From Talpa occidentalis (Eukaryota > Chordata > Mammalia > Eulipotyphla > Talpidae): a DNA stretch of 64,000 bases. Made by a program: the position numbers and the translations under genes. This document shows positions 48,107-59,978 of the stretch, in pieces. Location: positions 10,602,153 through 10,666,152 of the forward strand of contig NW_023601322.1 in NCBI RefSeq assembly GCF_014898055.3. The letters run 5' to 3'. A model generated the notes under the pieces. The model saw only the letters and a program-made list of their open reading frames with translations. It was not told the origin of the DNA and did no database searches. The stretch's first letter is position 1, and each line of letters starts with the position of its first letter.

Positions 48107-48715
48107 TTCAAAAACTATTTGTATCTATTACTGCCCATATGTATATCCAATAATCTAGTAATTCCACTCTTGGGTAAACAACCAAAAGAAATGTACACCA
48201 AAAGATGTGGGATAGAGGGGCCTCCCTGATGGCGCAAGGGGTTAAGACACAGCCTATGAAGCTTCCGCAGCCTCTGCAGCATGAGTCCAATGCCCAGGCC
48301 AGCCAGAGAGCAACCCACCTGGTGCAGCAGACCTCTCCTGACTCGCCCACTGCTCCCCTCAGCAGTGTATTTCAGTCAATCTGCCTGTTGTGTTCCCCAC
48401 TGTGTCTCTGGTGAATCCTCTCACCCCCCCCCACACCTCTGCCCTGTACCCCAGCTCTTGTATGCATAAATAAATCTTTAAAAAAATGTATGTGGATAGA
48501 ATGCTGACAGAAGTACTATTCACACAGCCACAAACTAGGTGTGTTATGATACATTTATTGGAGTACATACAGCAGTAAAACAATAATATTCTGGAACTCT
48601 GGTGGAGGGTGCGTGAAGCATGTGTATATATGGAGGTGTGCAGTTGTACTCCCCAAATTATATACTTATGTAAACACTGGAAAATCAATAAAGTTGGAAA
48701 AACCAATTTGGGATT
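48107..48715 (+). mobile_element. Old L1 ORF2/3' fragment, split by a SINE
   Basis: Before the SINE, the phrase ccaataatctagtaattcca followed by ctcttgggtaaacaaccaaa is late ORF2 of an old L1. After the SINE, agaagtactattcacacagc continues in the same sense and order, and a 3' part ends near aaaatcaataaagttgg. The SINE therefore landed inside this L1. Confidence 0.65.
48217..48489 (+). mobile_element. tRNA-derived SINE, subfamily A, copy 8 (nested in old L1)
   Basis: The head is ggggcctccctgatggcgca, with the A-box-like tggcgcaaggg. The B-box is degraded (gagtccaatgcc near 48280). The body is subfamily A. The tail gcataaataaatctttaaaa shows the AATAAA and TCTTT pair. The flanks atgtgggataga (48205-48216) and atgtggataga (48490-48500) are a duplication differing by one G. 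Confidence 0.93.
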
Positions 48716-49820
48716 ATGAATTGGTGGACTGAAAAAAAAAATACAGCCTATCTACTCCCTGATTCAAGTTACAGCTTATTCAGTAATAGAGATATCACAA
48801 GGATCTGACAAAATAAATCATGACATATATGTCATATATTTACATCAGGCAGTGGAAATTAAGCTAACTTCTTGGTAGATCTCAAGTCCTCACAATGAAT
48901 TTTGAAGTTATCCAGTTACATTTGTCTTACATTAACTACTCAGTCAGCATAAACATTTTAGGTAACCGAACAACCTTATATGATTTGTTTTATTCATACA
49001 CCATGTCTGATTTATAGTTTGAACAAAATAGCTGTGTTTGGTCAAGACAGAGGAAAAAGGGTTTTAGCAAAAGGCAATGTTTCTTGAAATTAAATTATTG
49101 ACCTACCTTTGCCCAAATCTTTTCTAGAATAGAATTTCTCTTGCTAAAGTAGAAAAAGCTGCTGAAGCATTTTTGTTTTCTAAAAAGACCTTGAAACAAT
49201 CCATTTCCTCTAAACATGACAAAGAACAATTGTACTTTCTCTCTCCTTTATTTCAAAATAGTCTTCAGGAAAATAATTGCCCCAGCAACCCTGTAACTTC
49301 CATTCCTTTTCCCTGCATAATGCACTTTAAAGAATTTGTATGAGTCCTCAAATCCAATATTGCATGAAGTTCAGAATTTGTTTATAAATGTAAATGATCT
49401 TTTCCTCCTTCTCTCTTTTTATTTTCTATCTGGGGTTGCAGAATATTGCATAGGACTTATGCTAAAAAATCATTTATTATTTACCTGAAATCCAAATTTA
49501 ACAGAGCAGCCTATATTCTTATTTGGTGAATCTGGTAACCCACCTTCCATGCCAGCAAGTTCTCCATTGCACGTGCATCTATTTTTTCCTCTCCATCTGG
49601 GTCTCCAGATGAATTCTCCATGGCTCTGCTACTTCTTGCCCCATAAGTATGCCTCCTTATTTTTGCCTCTGCTTTTGTTCCCTTTTATCTCTACAAATCC
49701 CTGAGTATGTTTACAATCAACTCAAACAGACTAAAGTCAAAAGAAGGAATTTATTCACTTATATTACTAAATTATCTAAAATTAGGACTAATCTTTCTGA
49801 AAGACTGTGTCTAGTGGTTT
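48716..49820. other. Unassigned AT-rich non-coding DNA
   Basis: No gene or repeat family is recognised; a pyrimidine-rich patch lies at 49560-49690. Confidence 0.5.
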
Positions 49821-49836
49821 TGAGATTATTATTATT

Positions 49837-50104
49837 TTATTTAAGGATTTATTTATTTATTTATACAAGAACCGGGGTACAGGCCAGACACGCGGGAGGG
49901 TGAGAGGATTCACCAGAGACAGAGTGGGGAACAGAACAGGCAGACTGACGAAATACACTGCTGAGGGGAACAGCGGGCACGACAGGAGAGGTCTGCCGTG
50001 CCATGTGGGACCCTCACCAGCCAGCTGGGATCCAACCAGCGCTGCAGAGGCTGTGGACAGCTTCACAGCGCTGCGCTCAACCACCAGCACCACCAGGGGA
50101 GGCC
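49837..50104 (-). mobile_element. tRNA-derived SINE, subfamily A, copy 9
   Basis: Antisense copy: the T-rich tail with (TTTA)n is on the left and ggcctcccctggtggtgc (complement) is on the right. The flanks tgagattattattatt (49821-49836) and tgagattattgttatt (50105-50120) form a 16-bp duplication with one mismatch. Open frames of 115-127 codons across it are SINE translations. Confidence 0.95.
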
Positions 50105-50293
50105 TGAGATTATTGTTATTAAGGGCTATGTTTCTCTTTGTCTGTTCAGACACACCAGACTTCTTAAAGATATGTTCTTTCATCCTATAGGTGGTTGGTC
50201 CCACTATTCAGATCCCTGCTGTTGGGGTTCACCTTTATAGCACTATGCCTCACTCTCCAAACAAAACCCATTCAGTACTTTGCTTTTCACATT

Positions 50294-50577
50294 AATTTTT
50301 TTAAAGATTGATTGATTGATTGATTGATGGATTTATACAAAAGCTGGGATACAGGCCAGAAGTGTGGGAGGGTGAGTGGACTCACCAGAGACAGAGTGGG
50401 GAGCAGAACAGACAGATGGACCGAAAGCATTGCTGAGGGGAGCAGCAGGCGCTACAGGAGAGGTCTGCTGCGCCATGTGGGAATCTCCCTGGCTGGCCGG
50501 GAACGGAATCTGCACTGCAGAGGCTGCGGACAGCTTCACAGCGCTTGATTCAACCTGCTGCGCCACCGGGGAGGCCC
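50294..50577 (-). mobile_element. tRNA-derived SINE, subfamily A, copy 10
   Basis: Antisense copy, only 190 bases from copy 9 and in the same orientation. The flanks tgcttttcacatt (50281-50293) and cgctcttcacatt (50578-50590) form a 13-bp duplication with two mismatches. The tail is unusual: (ATTG)n instead of (ATTT)n, that is (CAAT)n in element sense. The body is subfamily A. Confidence 0.93.
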
Positions 50578-50599
50578 CGCTCTTCACATTTAAATTGAT

Positions 50600-51710
50600 T
50601 TCTCCAGTGCATCTGTACTTTTGGCTAGCTCTTACATATTATATTTCAGGATGTTGTCTGCTGTTGACCATTTCTACCTCTCTAGCCTCTTCACAGAATC
50701 TTCTACTCACAACCCACATTTCGAAAAACCAAGTGCTGGTTTCTGCATCCTCTCATCCTTGATTCTAAACACTCACAACATCCCACGAAAAATCTTGTCT
50801 AAATACATGCTTTCACCAGCTACCTTTATATTTCTTATGAATATTCAAGCTAAATTTCTCTTCTGAACCTCAATCTTCTAGCTAGAATTTTCCACTTATA
50901 CTCCAATTCAGCAACACTATGCTTGTTACCATCCAACTTCCTAGTGAAATTTGCCCTCCTCAGTTTAGATTTCATTTGTAGTTGTTGAGATTACCATTTA
51001 TTTAGTTGCCTAAATCAGCTACCTTGCTCATCCCTATTCATTCTAACATGTAAGTTCCTCTGCAACAGAAAAATGTTCCTCATTTCTCTGCCTACCCTGG
51101 TTGCCCTACTTAAAATCAATATGATTTGGGGATTGGAATATTCCACTACACTTCTAAGCAGTCACAGAGTTTCAGGATTCATAATATTCCAGTCCAATCT
51201 ATACGCAACAGCTTTCGTGACCTTTCCAAAAACATCTTGTTTTAATCTTTCAATATCTTACCTGCAAGATAAAGTTCAAACTCTTTAGCATGATACATAA
51301 ACCCTTTAGAACCTACTGGATTTCCACTTCAAAGGTATATTATTTTTTTATATACTGAATGATTCTCCAGCCAAAATCCCTGTGTGTGTTTGCACACTGA
51401 TAAAATTTCACATATATTTCAATATTTTACTAAACAATTACTTTTTCTTGAATGTGTCTTGACTGTCTCTGTCACTCTCAGGTAGAGACAGGGATATCTT
51501 TCATTGTGATCTTATTGCACCTAGTCCATTCATTCTATGTCACAAGTTATTTTGAATTGTACTTGTTGACTTCTCATCTTTCCCAATGCCCTGTATCCCT
51601 ATGGACAGGGATCATGTACTCCTTGCATTTCCAGGACATGCCATGGGCTCAGGCACATGTATAGTAGTCACAGTGAATCACTGGTCATTAACTCATTCAA
51701 CAATTATTAA
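50600..51710 (+). repeat. Decayed L2 element
   Basis: The block order follows the L2 3' half. Near 51260 there is cttacctgcaagataaagtt, then caaactctttagcatgatac; near 51590 ctatggacagggatcatgta; and the end has caggcacatgtatagtagtc followed by attcaacaattatta. Divergence is high and no frame is preserved; earlier parts (50600-51050) are less certain. Confidence 0.6.
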
Positions 51711-52340
51711 AACCATAGATCTAGGGACATTCATACTGGTGAGAATATAGCAGTTTAAAAGGCAGGCAAATTGCTGTTCTGATAGCACTTGCATTCTGAT
51801 GATTTTGCAGAAACAATATACCTCAACATTTACACATTGAATTGTTACTAAAGCCAGAGCATACAATTATTATTTGATGAGCATTTTTGATGACTTGACT
51901 GAATTTTCTTAAAATTTACACCTGAGTGATACCTCATTTCTCATTAACATAAATTTTTAAATATATAAAGTGAATGATATTTGGCTCCAAAAGTCAATGT
52001 TTTAAAAAAAAACTTTCTATTTGTTTAAAAAGATATTAAAGGAAAAGTCTTTGAGGAAAATTAAATAAAATTGGGAAAAATCATATAGATAACTTTTTCC
52101 ATGAGTTATTACTGTTTGAACCTAGTTTGTAGCTCAACACTTCTGAAATTTTTGCCTTCTTATGAAAGATGCTATTGCTTGTTCAGTTCTAGCACTCTGT
52201 CTCCAGAAAGTGACATAGACAAACTACAAAGCCTCCAAAAATGAGTGAGTAGAATACTAAAGAGGGTCTTATTCATATCAAATGAGAAATGGCTGGGAAA
52301 TAGGGAGGGCTTGTATAGAGAAATTGATAAGTGTAATGTG
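51711..52340. other. Unassigned AT-rich non-coding DNA
   Basis: Nothing is recognised apart from A and T runs. Confidence 0.5.
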
Positions 52341-52344
52341 TGAT

Positions 52345-52515
52345 CATCAAAGCTAACACCTATGGAACATTTACTATATGCCATACATTGCTCACAACCC
52401 TGAATTTATATTAACTCATTTAATATTCTCTCTTAGCTGAGGTCACATAGCTTGAAGTGGAGCTAGGATTCTGGTAGAGTTCCCTTAACTCTACACTATT
52501 CTGCTTCATTATCCT
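52345..52515 (-). repeat. MIR fragment, antisense
   Basis: The sequence shows the reverse-MIR order: ggaacatttactatatgcca, then ttaactcatttaatattctc, then gaggtcacatagcttgaagt and ggagctaggattctgg. Confidence 0.65.
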
Positions 52516-52674
52516 CAGCAGCAATAGGTCAGGAGAAAAAATCAACACTTATTGTTTCAGGGAAAATTACTAGGAGTCATTTAAAATCCTGAAATAAAAA
52601 CACTAAGTTGTTGAGATAATGAGCTAGGCACCATATCATAAAACGTGTGCATACTCTCATCCTGTGATACCATG

Positions 52675-53095
52675 AATGGCATGGACCAAACTGTGTTCCT
52701 CCAAATTCGTGTGTTGAGATCTCACCTCTAAAATGACTATATTTGGAGTTGGAAATTTAAGAGGAAATGAAGGTTAGATAAAGTCACATAGGTGGGGTCC
52801 TGATGAAATGGGATTAGTGGCCTTATACGAAGAGGAAGAGAAATCTCTCTCTCCCCTCTTTCCCATCTGTGTCCTCTCTCTCTCTCTTTATCTCTCTCTC
52901 GATACACAGGCCACGTGAGAACACAGTAAGACAGTAAGACTATAGCTGTAACCCAGAAGACAGCACTCACTGGAACCCAGGCACACAGACACCCTAATCT
53001 TGGATGATTAGGCCAGAACTCTGAGAATATAATTTCCATTGTTTAAGCCTCACAATCTCTGGTATTCTGTTCTGGGTTCTGGGAGCTGAGCTAAG
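52675..53095 (+). mobile_element. MaLR-type LTR (MLT1/MST-like), solitary
   Basis: The block order is typical of MaLR LTRs: ggaccaaactgtgttcctcc, a ggtggggtcctgatgaaatg block, a gtggccttatacgaagagg block, a C/T-rich patch, cacgtgagaacacagtaaga, a tggaacccaggcacacagac block, and a gaattataatttccattg-type end. A CT-rich stretch lies at 52843-52902. No internal viral region is attached. Confidence 0.65.
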
Positions 53096-53107
53096 ATACA
53101 CAAGTTA

Positions 53108-53378
53108 GGCCTCCCTGGTGGCGCAAAGGGTTAAGCAACACACTAGGAAGCAATCCACAGCCTCCGCACCACGAGTTCGATCCCTGGCCAGCCAGGGAGC
53201 AACCCACATGGCGCAGCAGACCTCTCCTGACTTGCCTGCTGCTCCCCTCAGCAGTGTGTTTCAGTCAGTCTGCCTGTTCTGTTCCCTACTCTGTCTCTAG
53301 TGAATCCTCTCAACCCCCCAACATCTCTGTCCTGTACCCCAGCTCTTGTATGCATAAATAAATCTTTTTTTAAAAAAA
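53108..53378 (+). mobile_element. tRNA-derived SINE, subfamily A, copy 11 (best-preserved head)
   Basis: The A-box-like tggcgcaaagg is at 53119-53129 and the B-box-like agttcgatcc at 53174-53183, both close to tRNA promoter consensus. The tail gcataaataaatctttttt shows AATAAA followed by a T-run that could terminate pol III. The flanks atacacaagtta (53096-53107) and atacataagtta (53379-53390) form a 12-bp duplication with one mismatch. Confidence 0.96.
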
Positions 53379-53390
53379 ATACATAAGTTA

Positions 53391-56375
53391 AGGAAATATT
53401 AATAAAACTCTGAGAGTTTTAATTGGAACTTTAGGGGGAAATGTCTAAATCTTTGAGAATATTTAAAATATAAGGTTACTTTAAAAATAGCATTAATTCC
53501 TTTTCTGATATAAGAAATTAAATAAAAAATTGGTAAAAACAAATGTGCTCAGAGCTAAGTAACATAAATAATCTTGAATTATATTACATTAAAGGACAGT
53601 AAAAATACATTTCTTCAAACATTTTTAGTTCAAGAAAAGGGTATACAAATCTCCTGAAATGGCTGCCCCATGTACCTTCTGGGAACTGCATGCTTTAGGT
53701 TGTCAATCCATATATGAAAAAGTTAAGCTGGGTCCATACCAAGTAAGATTTATTCAAGTCAACTTCTCTATTTACTTAAATTGGATTGTTTTAATGATAG
53801 TCTGGGGGAAAAAATATGCAAGATGGGATTCCAGTATTTAAATGTCAAGACATACTAGCATATTCTGGTTCTCTTTGGTTCAAAAAGTTAATCATAGCAA
53901 GCCAATTAAACCACATTTCATTAAACCAATTCTCTCACTTGTTTCATTTAACTAATTCTTAAAATTCTTTCAATAAATTTAATTCATTTTCTTAGTTTTA
54001 TTCAAGTCCAAATGTGAAGATCCTAAATGTACTAAAGTTAGCAATTCAAAATATTTACTCTTTAGCTTTCACATTGAGAATTTCAATTTGCACAAAACTG
54101 GGAGGGAAATCAGATAATCACCTCTAAGACCCAAAGAACTGAATGATATTATTCCTATGTTCATTTGTAACATGAGCATTTAAAACAGTGGTTTCTAATA
54201 ATTTATTTCTAAGTATGTGTCTCCCTCATTAGATTCCAGTTATACCCCATAGTGGTGTCAGACACCAAACTGATATAAAAAAAAAAAAAAACTTAGGAAT
54301 AATGAATAACTAAAATATCTTATCCCCAAAAAACACAAGAAAAAGTAATGATTGAAAATATTTTTTAAAACCAATGTTACCAAAATTAAAAAATAAGATG
54401 GAAATACTTTTAGAAAGGCTTTCCGAGATTAAATAATGTGCAAATATAAATGAATAGTAATAAATATAAGCTCCGGAAACAAATTGCTGTGCACAGAAAA
54501 TGTGGACGGGCAATAGTATTATAGTTTTATCACTATATAAAAAAGAAAAATGATGACGTCATTACCCAAATTGCTCATGTGAATGTTCAGTGTTATCTTC
54601 ATAAAATTATAGGGTTCATTGTGGATAGTGCCATATCAAAGTGCCTAACACAACTCAGAGCTTCTCAAAGTAGAAAAGGCTACAGAACTCAGGAGATTTT
54701 TCCTAGGAGGCATAAAAAGCTAACAGTGATTAAAGCTATTTTCTATATTTAAAGCACAATTATGTGGCAATGGAACTATATTCTATAGTACTATAACTAA
54801 TAGTTAAAAAGTACATGATGATTTTTGATTTAAGAAAATAATATCCAATAGCCAAACCTGGTTTCAAAAATTATCCTGTGCATAGAAGTTTATTATTCAT
54901 TGGTTACAAATGACAATTCAGTACATATAATCACTTGTGACACTAAATAAAAGTTTAATTCAAGTTTTCAAAAAATTTTCTCTAGTTAAATTCCAAAATG
55001 AATTATTAAGTTCCTGTTTGAATTGTTTCTATATCTTGTGTCAAAGGGAAATTTTCATATAAAGATCATGTCAAGGCCCTTTGCTATCAAAAGCCATTCA
55101 AATAAATGCTCAAGGCACTACTTTCATGTAAGTTGATATTAAAAAGCTTGATATATATTGAGAATCTTTCCACTGACTTCTTGTCAAAAAAATTATTCTC
55201 TTACTATTTTTAATTTCTCCCACAGTTAATGTTTAATTTGGTAGCTCTAACCATAGTAATTTACTATTTTTAAAAATCAATTTTCCAAGCAAAAGATAAA
55301 ATAGTGTATTCAATTTATTAAGAGGATAAAACTTTACAAATAAATCTCTGTAACACTTATAGAGTTGACATGTGGATTATTTTCTTTCACTAATTCATCA
55401 ATTAATAAGTATAGTGATGGAGCTAGCAATATGAAACAGCTATTGAGGTTTAAAAATATTTGAAACCCAAGGCTTTGAGCCATAAGCATTCAAATTTACT
55501 AACCACATTGATGGGATTCAACGTATAATTCAATATATACTTGAAATTAACCACTTCATCTCCCCGTTGTAGACAAATGTAGAGGTATATTTCACTATGG
55601 AAAGAACCAGTCTAGGTACCAAATAACACACAAATGCCATACAAATGACAGGATCTAGTTCAGAAATCCTTCTGTTTTGTCACAGATTTGACAGCAATTC
55701 AGTCCTATTACTCTAATTATAATATATTCTTTCCCAGAAGGCTATGATGAAAAATAAGTTATGTTTTTTAACTATGACATTTATTAAGTGGTGAGTAATC
55801 TCGGTGCATTTTTATGAACAAACACTTTAATTGACAGAATCATTTACATTTATCGCACTTATTGGGGATACAGTAATCATTCATTTTAGTCTCTCTCCAC
55901 AAAATAAGATCAAAAGACAAAGAAAGAACAACTGAGATTTTTCAGCGATTCATTTTCATTTCCCTCATAAAACCAATGCTACTGTCAGCTAGTTAACCAG
56001 GTAAAATCCCTCATTATCTTGGTAGTGGTTAGAAAGTAGATTTACCTTCAATTTGCAGTAAGTTCCTAGACTGTGCTTTTCCAGCTAAATCATTTTTGCC
56101 ATCCTCACGACACACTGGGAATATGAACTCCTTTGAGCAATGAAGATATATGAGATTCTTTGGATAAATGTTATTAGGCTGTAATTTTATTGACTTAAAA
56201 CCAGTCTGGAAAATACACCCTGGAGAACTTGCTCTATGTCATTTTTCTTACTACAGGACAGCCTAGTGTACTGGCCAAGATATAATAAAAGCATGCTCTA
56301 TCCAATTAAGGAAATTTTTCTTTAAGAACTACTTGGTAATAATAAAAAAAAAGAAAAGGTTTCCAAATTTAACAT
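53391..56375. other. AT-rich non-coding DNA without recognised features
   Basis: About 3 kb of AT-rich, repeat-poor sequence. No gene, RNA or young repeat is seen. Parts such as 55560-56330 have high complexity and could be unique conserved sequence. Confidence 0.5.
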
Positions 56376-56377
56376 AA

Positions 56378-57175
56378 ATAGGTCTTTATTTTATTTTATT
56401 GAGGTAACTCTGATTTATATTATATATGATTTAGAGGTATACAGAATCTCACACTTCAAGCATTATTACCATACCACACCCACCACCAAGGTCCTCCATC
56501 ATAGTCCATTTCTAATCTGCTTGTAGACTCAACTCTATAGTCAGGGCCAGTTCTAGAGTCTGTTGTTGTTGTTGTGGTTGTTGTTTTTCTGACCATTTGT
56601 TTTGTCTCTCTATAATTTACAAATAAGTGACAGGCACATGAAAAAATGTTCATTGTCACTTATCATCAGGGAGATGCAAATCAAAACTCAATGAGATACC
56701 ATCTCACACCTGTAACAATGACCCAAGACCAGAAACAACAAATGTTGGCAAAGGCATGGAGAAAAAAATGAACTTTCATACACTGTTGGTGAGAATGCAG
56801 ACTTGTCCAACCCCAGTGGAAATCAGTATTGAGATTTCTCAGAATATTAAAAATAGATGTACAAAATGTTTCAGCAATTCCATTCCTAAATATCTATTCA
56901 TAGAGAAAAATCTAACTTGCAGGAATGTACGCACTCCTATGTTCACTGTAGCACTACTTACAATAGCCAAGTTACAGCAGCAGCTTCAATGCCCAAAGGC
57001 CTGAGTGGGTATGGAAGGTGTGCTATATAATAACAATGGCATACTACTCAGCCATGAAAAAGATAAACTCTTGCCTTCTGTGACAGCATAGATGGACCTG
57101 GAGAGGAATACACTAAGTGAAATAAGTCAGAAGGAGAAAGACAAATTTTAGATGGTGTCACTTATGTGTGAAATA
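56378..57175 (-). mobile_element. Old L1 with 5' inversion
   Basis: 56378-56610 is antisense of an older L1 3'UTR: ttattttattgaggtaactc, then a caccaccaaggtcctccatc stretch. From about 56625 the sequence reads ORF2 C-terminus in the sense direction: cacatgaaaaaatgttcatt, a gagatgcaaatcaaaactc block, the tgttggcaaaggcatggaga block, to tgaaataagtcagaaggaga. The Cys/His region is mutated. Opposite-facing halves again fit twin priming. It is clearly older than the copies at 13.4 and 37.8 kb. A GTT-rich patch at 56559-56586 sits near the junction. Confidence 0.8.
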
Positions 57176-57479
57176 AACAGAGATGCTTCCCTATTAATGA
57201 TTACACAGTCCATCATTTCTAATCTCTGTCCCAATTCTTCCTCTGTCAATTAGCACTTGAATAATTTTTAAGCTCACAGAGCAATATATTGACTTAACTA
57301 TGTAAGTCATATTGCATATCTGGTACACGATCAAGGATATGAACTCAAAAGATTTAACTGATCAAAAGACTTAAGTCTCTCACTGATCAAGAGAACATTA
57401 CATCTCTACTGATAGAACCAATATCCTAGAGCTGATACAGATCCACAAACTAATCCATTTTTTTCTTGATTTATAGATT
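57176..57479. other. Unassigned AT-rich non-coding DNA
   Basis: Nothing is recognised. Confidence 0.5.
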
Positions 57480-57550
57480 TTATAATTTTTTTCTTTTTAT
57501 TAATTTTTTTCTTACATCATTGTAGTCCCCATAGACCTCCCTCCACATTT
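57480..57550 (-). mobile_element. Tiny L1 3'UTR fragment with internal deletion
   Basis: The phrase cttacatcattg joined directly to tagtccccatagacctccct matches two parts of the antisense 3'UTR at 32546-32556 and 32600-32625, which are separated there by about 43 bases. It has a T-run on the left. Confidence 0.6.
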
Positions 57551-58875
57551 TTTATATATCAAACTGTGCCACTGAAAGGAAATCCAACCATGTGGAGACA
57601 AGTCTGAAACTAAAAGACCAAGTAGAACATTTCTTGTTTCTCTGGAACTTGGACCAAATGTGGGGACAGAAAAGGGTCAAGTGTCCTTTTTAAAAAAAAC
57701 TTCAAAGAAGTGGGAGACACAAAACCTTTCCAGAACTTACTATTATTTCCAATGCTTTCCTGCCCCCAACCACCATTTGATATTTCCAAGTTATATGCAC
57801 AAAAGACCAATGAAAGAAAGAGAAACACTGGAATGAGAAAAGAAAGGATCCAAAATTTAGGGGTGGGATATTTCCAAGTAGGCAAAATGATTAGCTGTAA
57901 ATGACTGTGGACTGTCAGAAGGTTGACCAACAAAAGAGGGCAGGGGGTTCCACATCAAAAGTTTGGTCTGATCTGCAAACCAAGCAATACAGAGTCAGAG
58001 GGCTGCTCAAAAGCATATGGGAGGCCTCTAGCTACCCAGGCACTTCTGGCCTGAGATTCAAGCATCTTTCCTGCTGAGCAACAGATGGGTCCAGGACACA
58101 AGCAGTCATATCAGCGCAGGCTTTAGTCCAGATGAGGCTTAAAGAGGGCTGTTTTTGCCCCACTGACACAGCATGACTACTGAATAAGTGGATGGAATTA
58201 AGAGCCAAGCTAGATAGATGAGCAGGTAGAGTACTCTGAACAAGGGAAGGAAGTCCTTGAAAAGAACTAAATTTTTAAATGAAAAATTACAAATAAATCC
58301 CTGGTTCCCATTCATTTGTATAAAATGCCTCAATTTGTCAATAATGAGTAGATATGAGACTTTGTGATTAAAAACATGAAGGTTGTATTATAGAAATATA
58401 GTTACATTCAGAAACATTAATTAGCATTTTTAATTAAATATATAAATCATTTATTCACATACCAAAAAAAAGAAGTAGCAGCAGCAGCAGCAATGCTGGC
58501 TCTCTGAAAACAGCAGATTTGCAAAGGGATACCTCAAACCTGTCCAGGTAACAAAATATACACTGAAATGAAATGCAATTTTAACAAAACTAGTTTGAAT
58601 TTTCCAGTTCTGGCCTAACAAAGCACAATTGTACAAATATAAAAATCAGCATTCCTTAATCTTGAATATTATTTTATATTCACTGAAAACTAGCTTTATT
58701 TTATACTACCAAAATTAACAAGAAATTTGAAAATTTCCAACAGGCCTGAGACAGCTACTCCCTATTGGAACCAAACATTGATTTACTTGTAAATTCTCAT
58801 GAAATATTTCTTTATTGGTTTATATGCCTCTGGAATTTAATATAAAATGAATCCATGAGTCTGAGCATCACTGAT
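57551..58875. other. Unassigned non-coding DNA
   Basis: Moderate complexity; nothing recognised. A short CAG run of five or six units lies at about 58478-58494. Confidence 0.5.
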
Positions 58876-58879
58876 TCAT

Positions 58880-58990
58880 TTAGCCTCTATTCACTAGCCA
58901 CTAGAGTATTATTTCTGTCTCAGCTATATTTCCATCACCTGCAATAGTCCCTGACTCATTGAACAAATGTTTAATGAATAAGGAAGCAAT
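58880..58990 (+). repeat. L2 3'-terminal fragment
   Basis: The phrase atttccatcacctgcaatag followed by tcattgaacaaatgtttaat and gaataagg is typical of an L2 end. Confidence 0.55.
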
Positions 58991-59035
58991 TAATAGAGAG
59001 TCCACTGTCAAATAAAGAGAGGGTACTGTTATAAA

Positions 59036-59412
59036 ATGAATTGTGCATGTATACACACACTCACACACACCCCAAATTCATAGATTGAAACCCTAACTTC
59101 AGTACCTCTGAATGTCACTCATTGCAATTAAAGATAAGGCTTTTAAAGAGGAATTTCAATTAAAGGAGGTCATTACAGAGAATCTTAACCCAATATAACT
59201 AGTATCCTTAGAAGAGGAAGAAATTTATATAGCTATGTGTAGAGAGGGGAAATGTGAAGACACAAGGAAATGGTCTTCAGCAAATTAAGAAGAGGTCTTA
59301 AAAGAATCCAATCCTGCCAATCCCTCCATTTCAGACATCTAGTCTCCAGGGTCATGAGAAAATAAATGTATGATTTGTACACTCCCCAGTGTTATAGCAG
59401 TCCTAGCAAGCG
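59036..59412 (+). mobile_element. MaLR-type LTR (MLT1-like)
   Basis: The block order is the MLT1 pattern: attgaaaccctaacttcagt, acctctgaatgtcactc, an aggaggtcattacagagaat block, actagtatccttagaagagg, acacaaggaaatgg, then atttcagacatctagtctcc, and gagaaaataaatg near the 3' end. It ends at a cagtgttatagcagtcctag stretch. No proven internal region is attached. Confidence 0.75.
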
Positions 59413-59978
59413 AATGCAGTTGTCCATAAGGAACATTTTGGCTGGTAGAAGAAATAAATGCATAGGCTTTAAGGAAAAATGAAATTTTGGATAATTTGAT
59501 ATTAAATTTGATATTGCAGTAGTGACCAAGCTATGCTCTTGAATATGGTGTATTCCCACCAATGGTGAGTGGAAGCACTGGCTTCTCCGCTCCCAGGGCA
59601 TTAAAACGACATTTGTGAAACTATGCCATGTCCTGTAATCCTGATAGAATCTATCAAGGACCAAAAAGCTGCACAAATAGAGTATCCAGGGCCAGTTATT
59701 TTATTTAAAATTACTAACTTCCCAAATAAAGGTAAAGGTGATAATATGGAGAATATGTCAACCCAGGATTGTGGGGGTAATGGGCTAATTAGACTTCAGA
59801 CAGGCAATAAAATGTGCCATGCCCAAGTTTGATGTTCAAAAGGAAATCCATTCCTTCCAATTATACATAATAAAAAATGTTATGGGATATTGGAGGAATA
59901 GAAGGCTAGCACTATTGAGCAGATAGAAAGCTGGCTCGTTAGTATCCATGCATTTTGTTATTGCTGTTAAAAGTCCTT
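59413..59978. other. Unassigned DNA between the LTR and L1 copy B
   Basis: It may be the internal continuation of the MaLR element or unique sequence. Short open frames (94 codons minus, 69 codons plus) are not recognisable. Confidence 0.4.

Noticed and set aside
53108..53190. tRNA-like A and B boxes suggesting a tRNA gene
   Set aside because: The boxes belong to the SINE head. The sequence does not fold into a full cloverleaf with a proper acceptor stem and is followed by the SINE body and tail.
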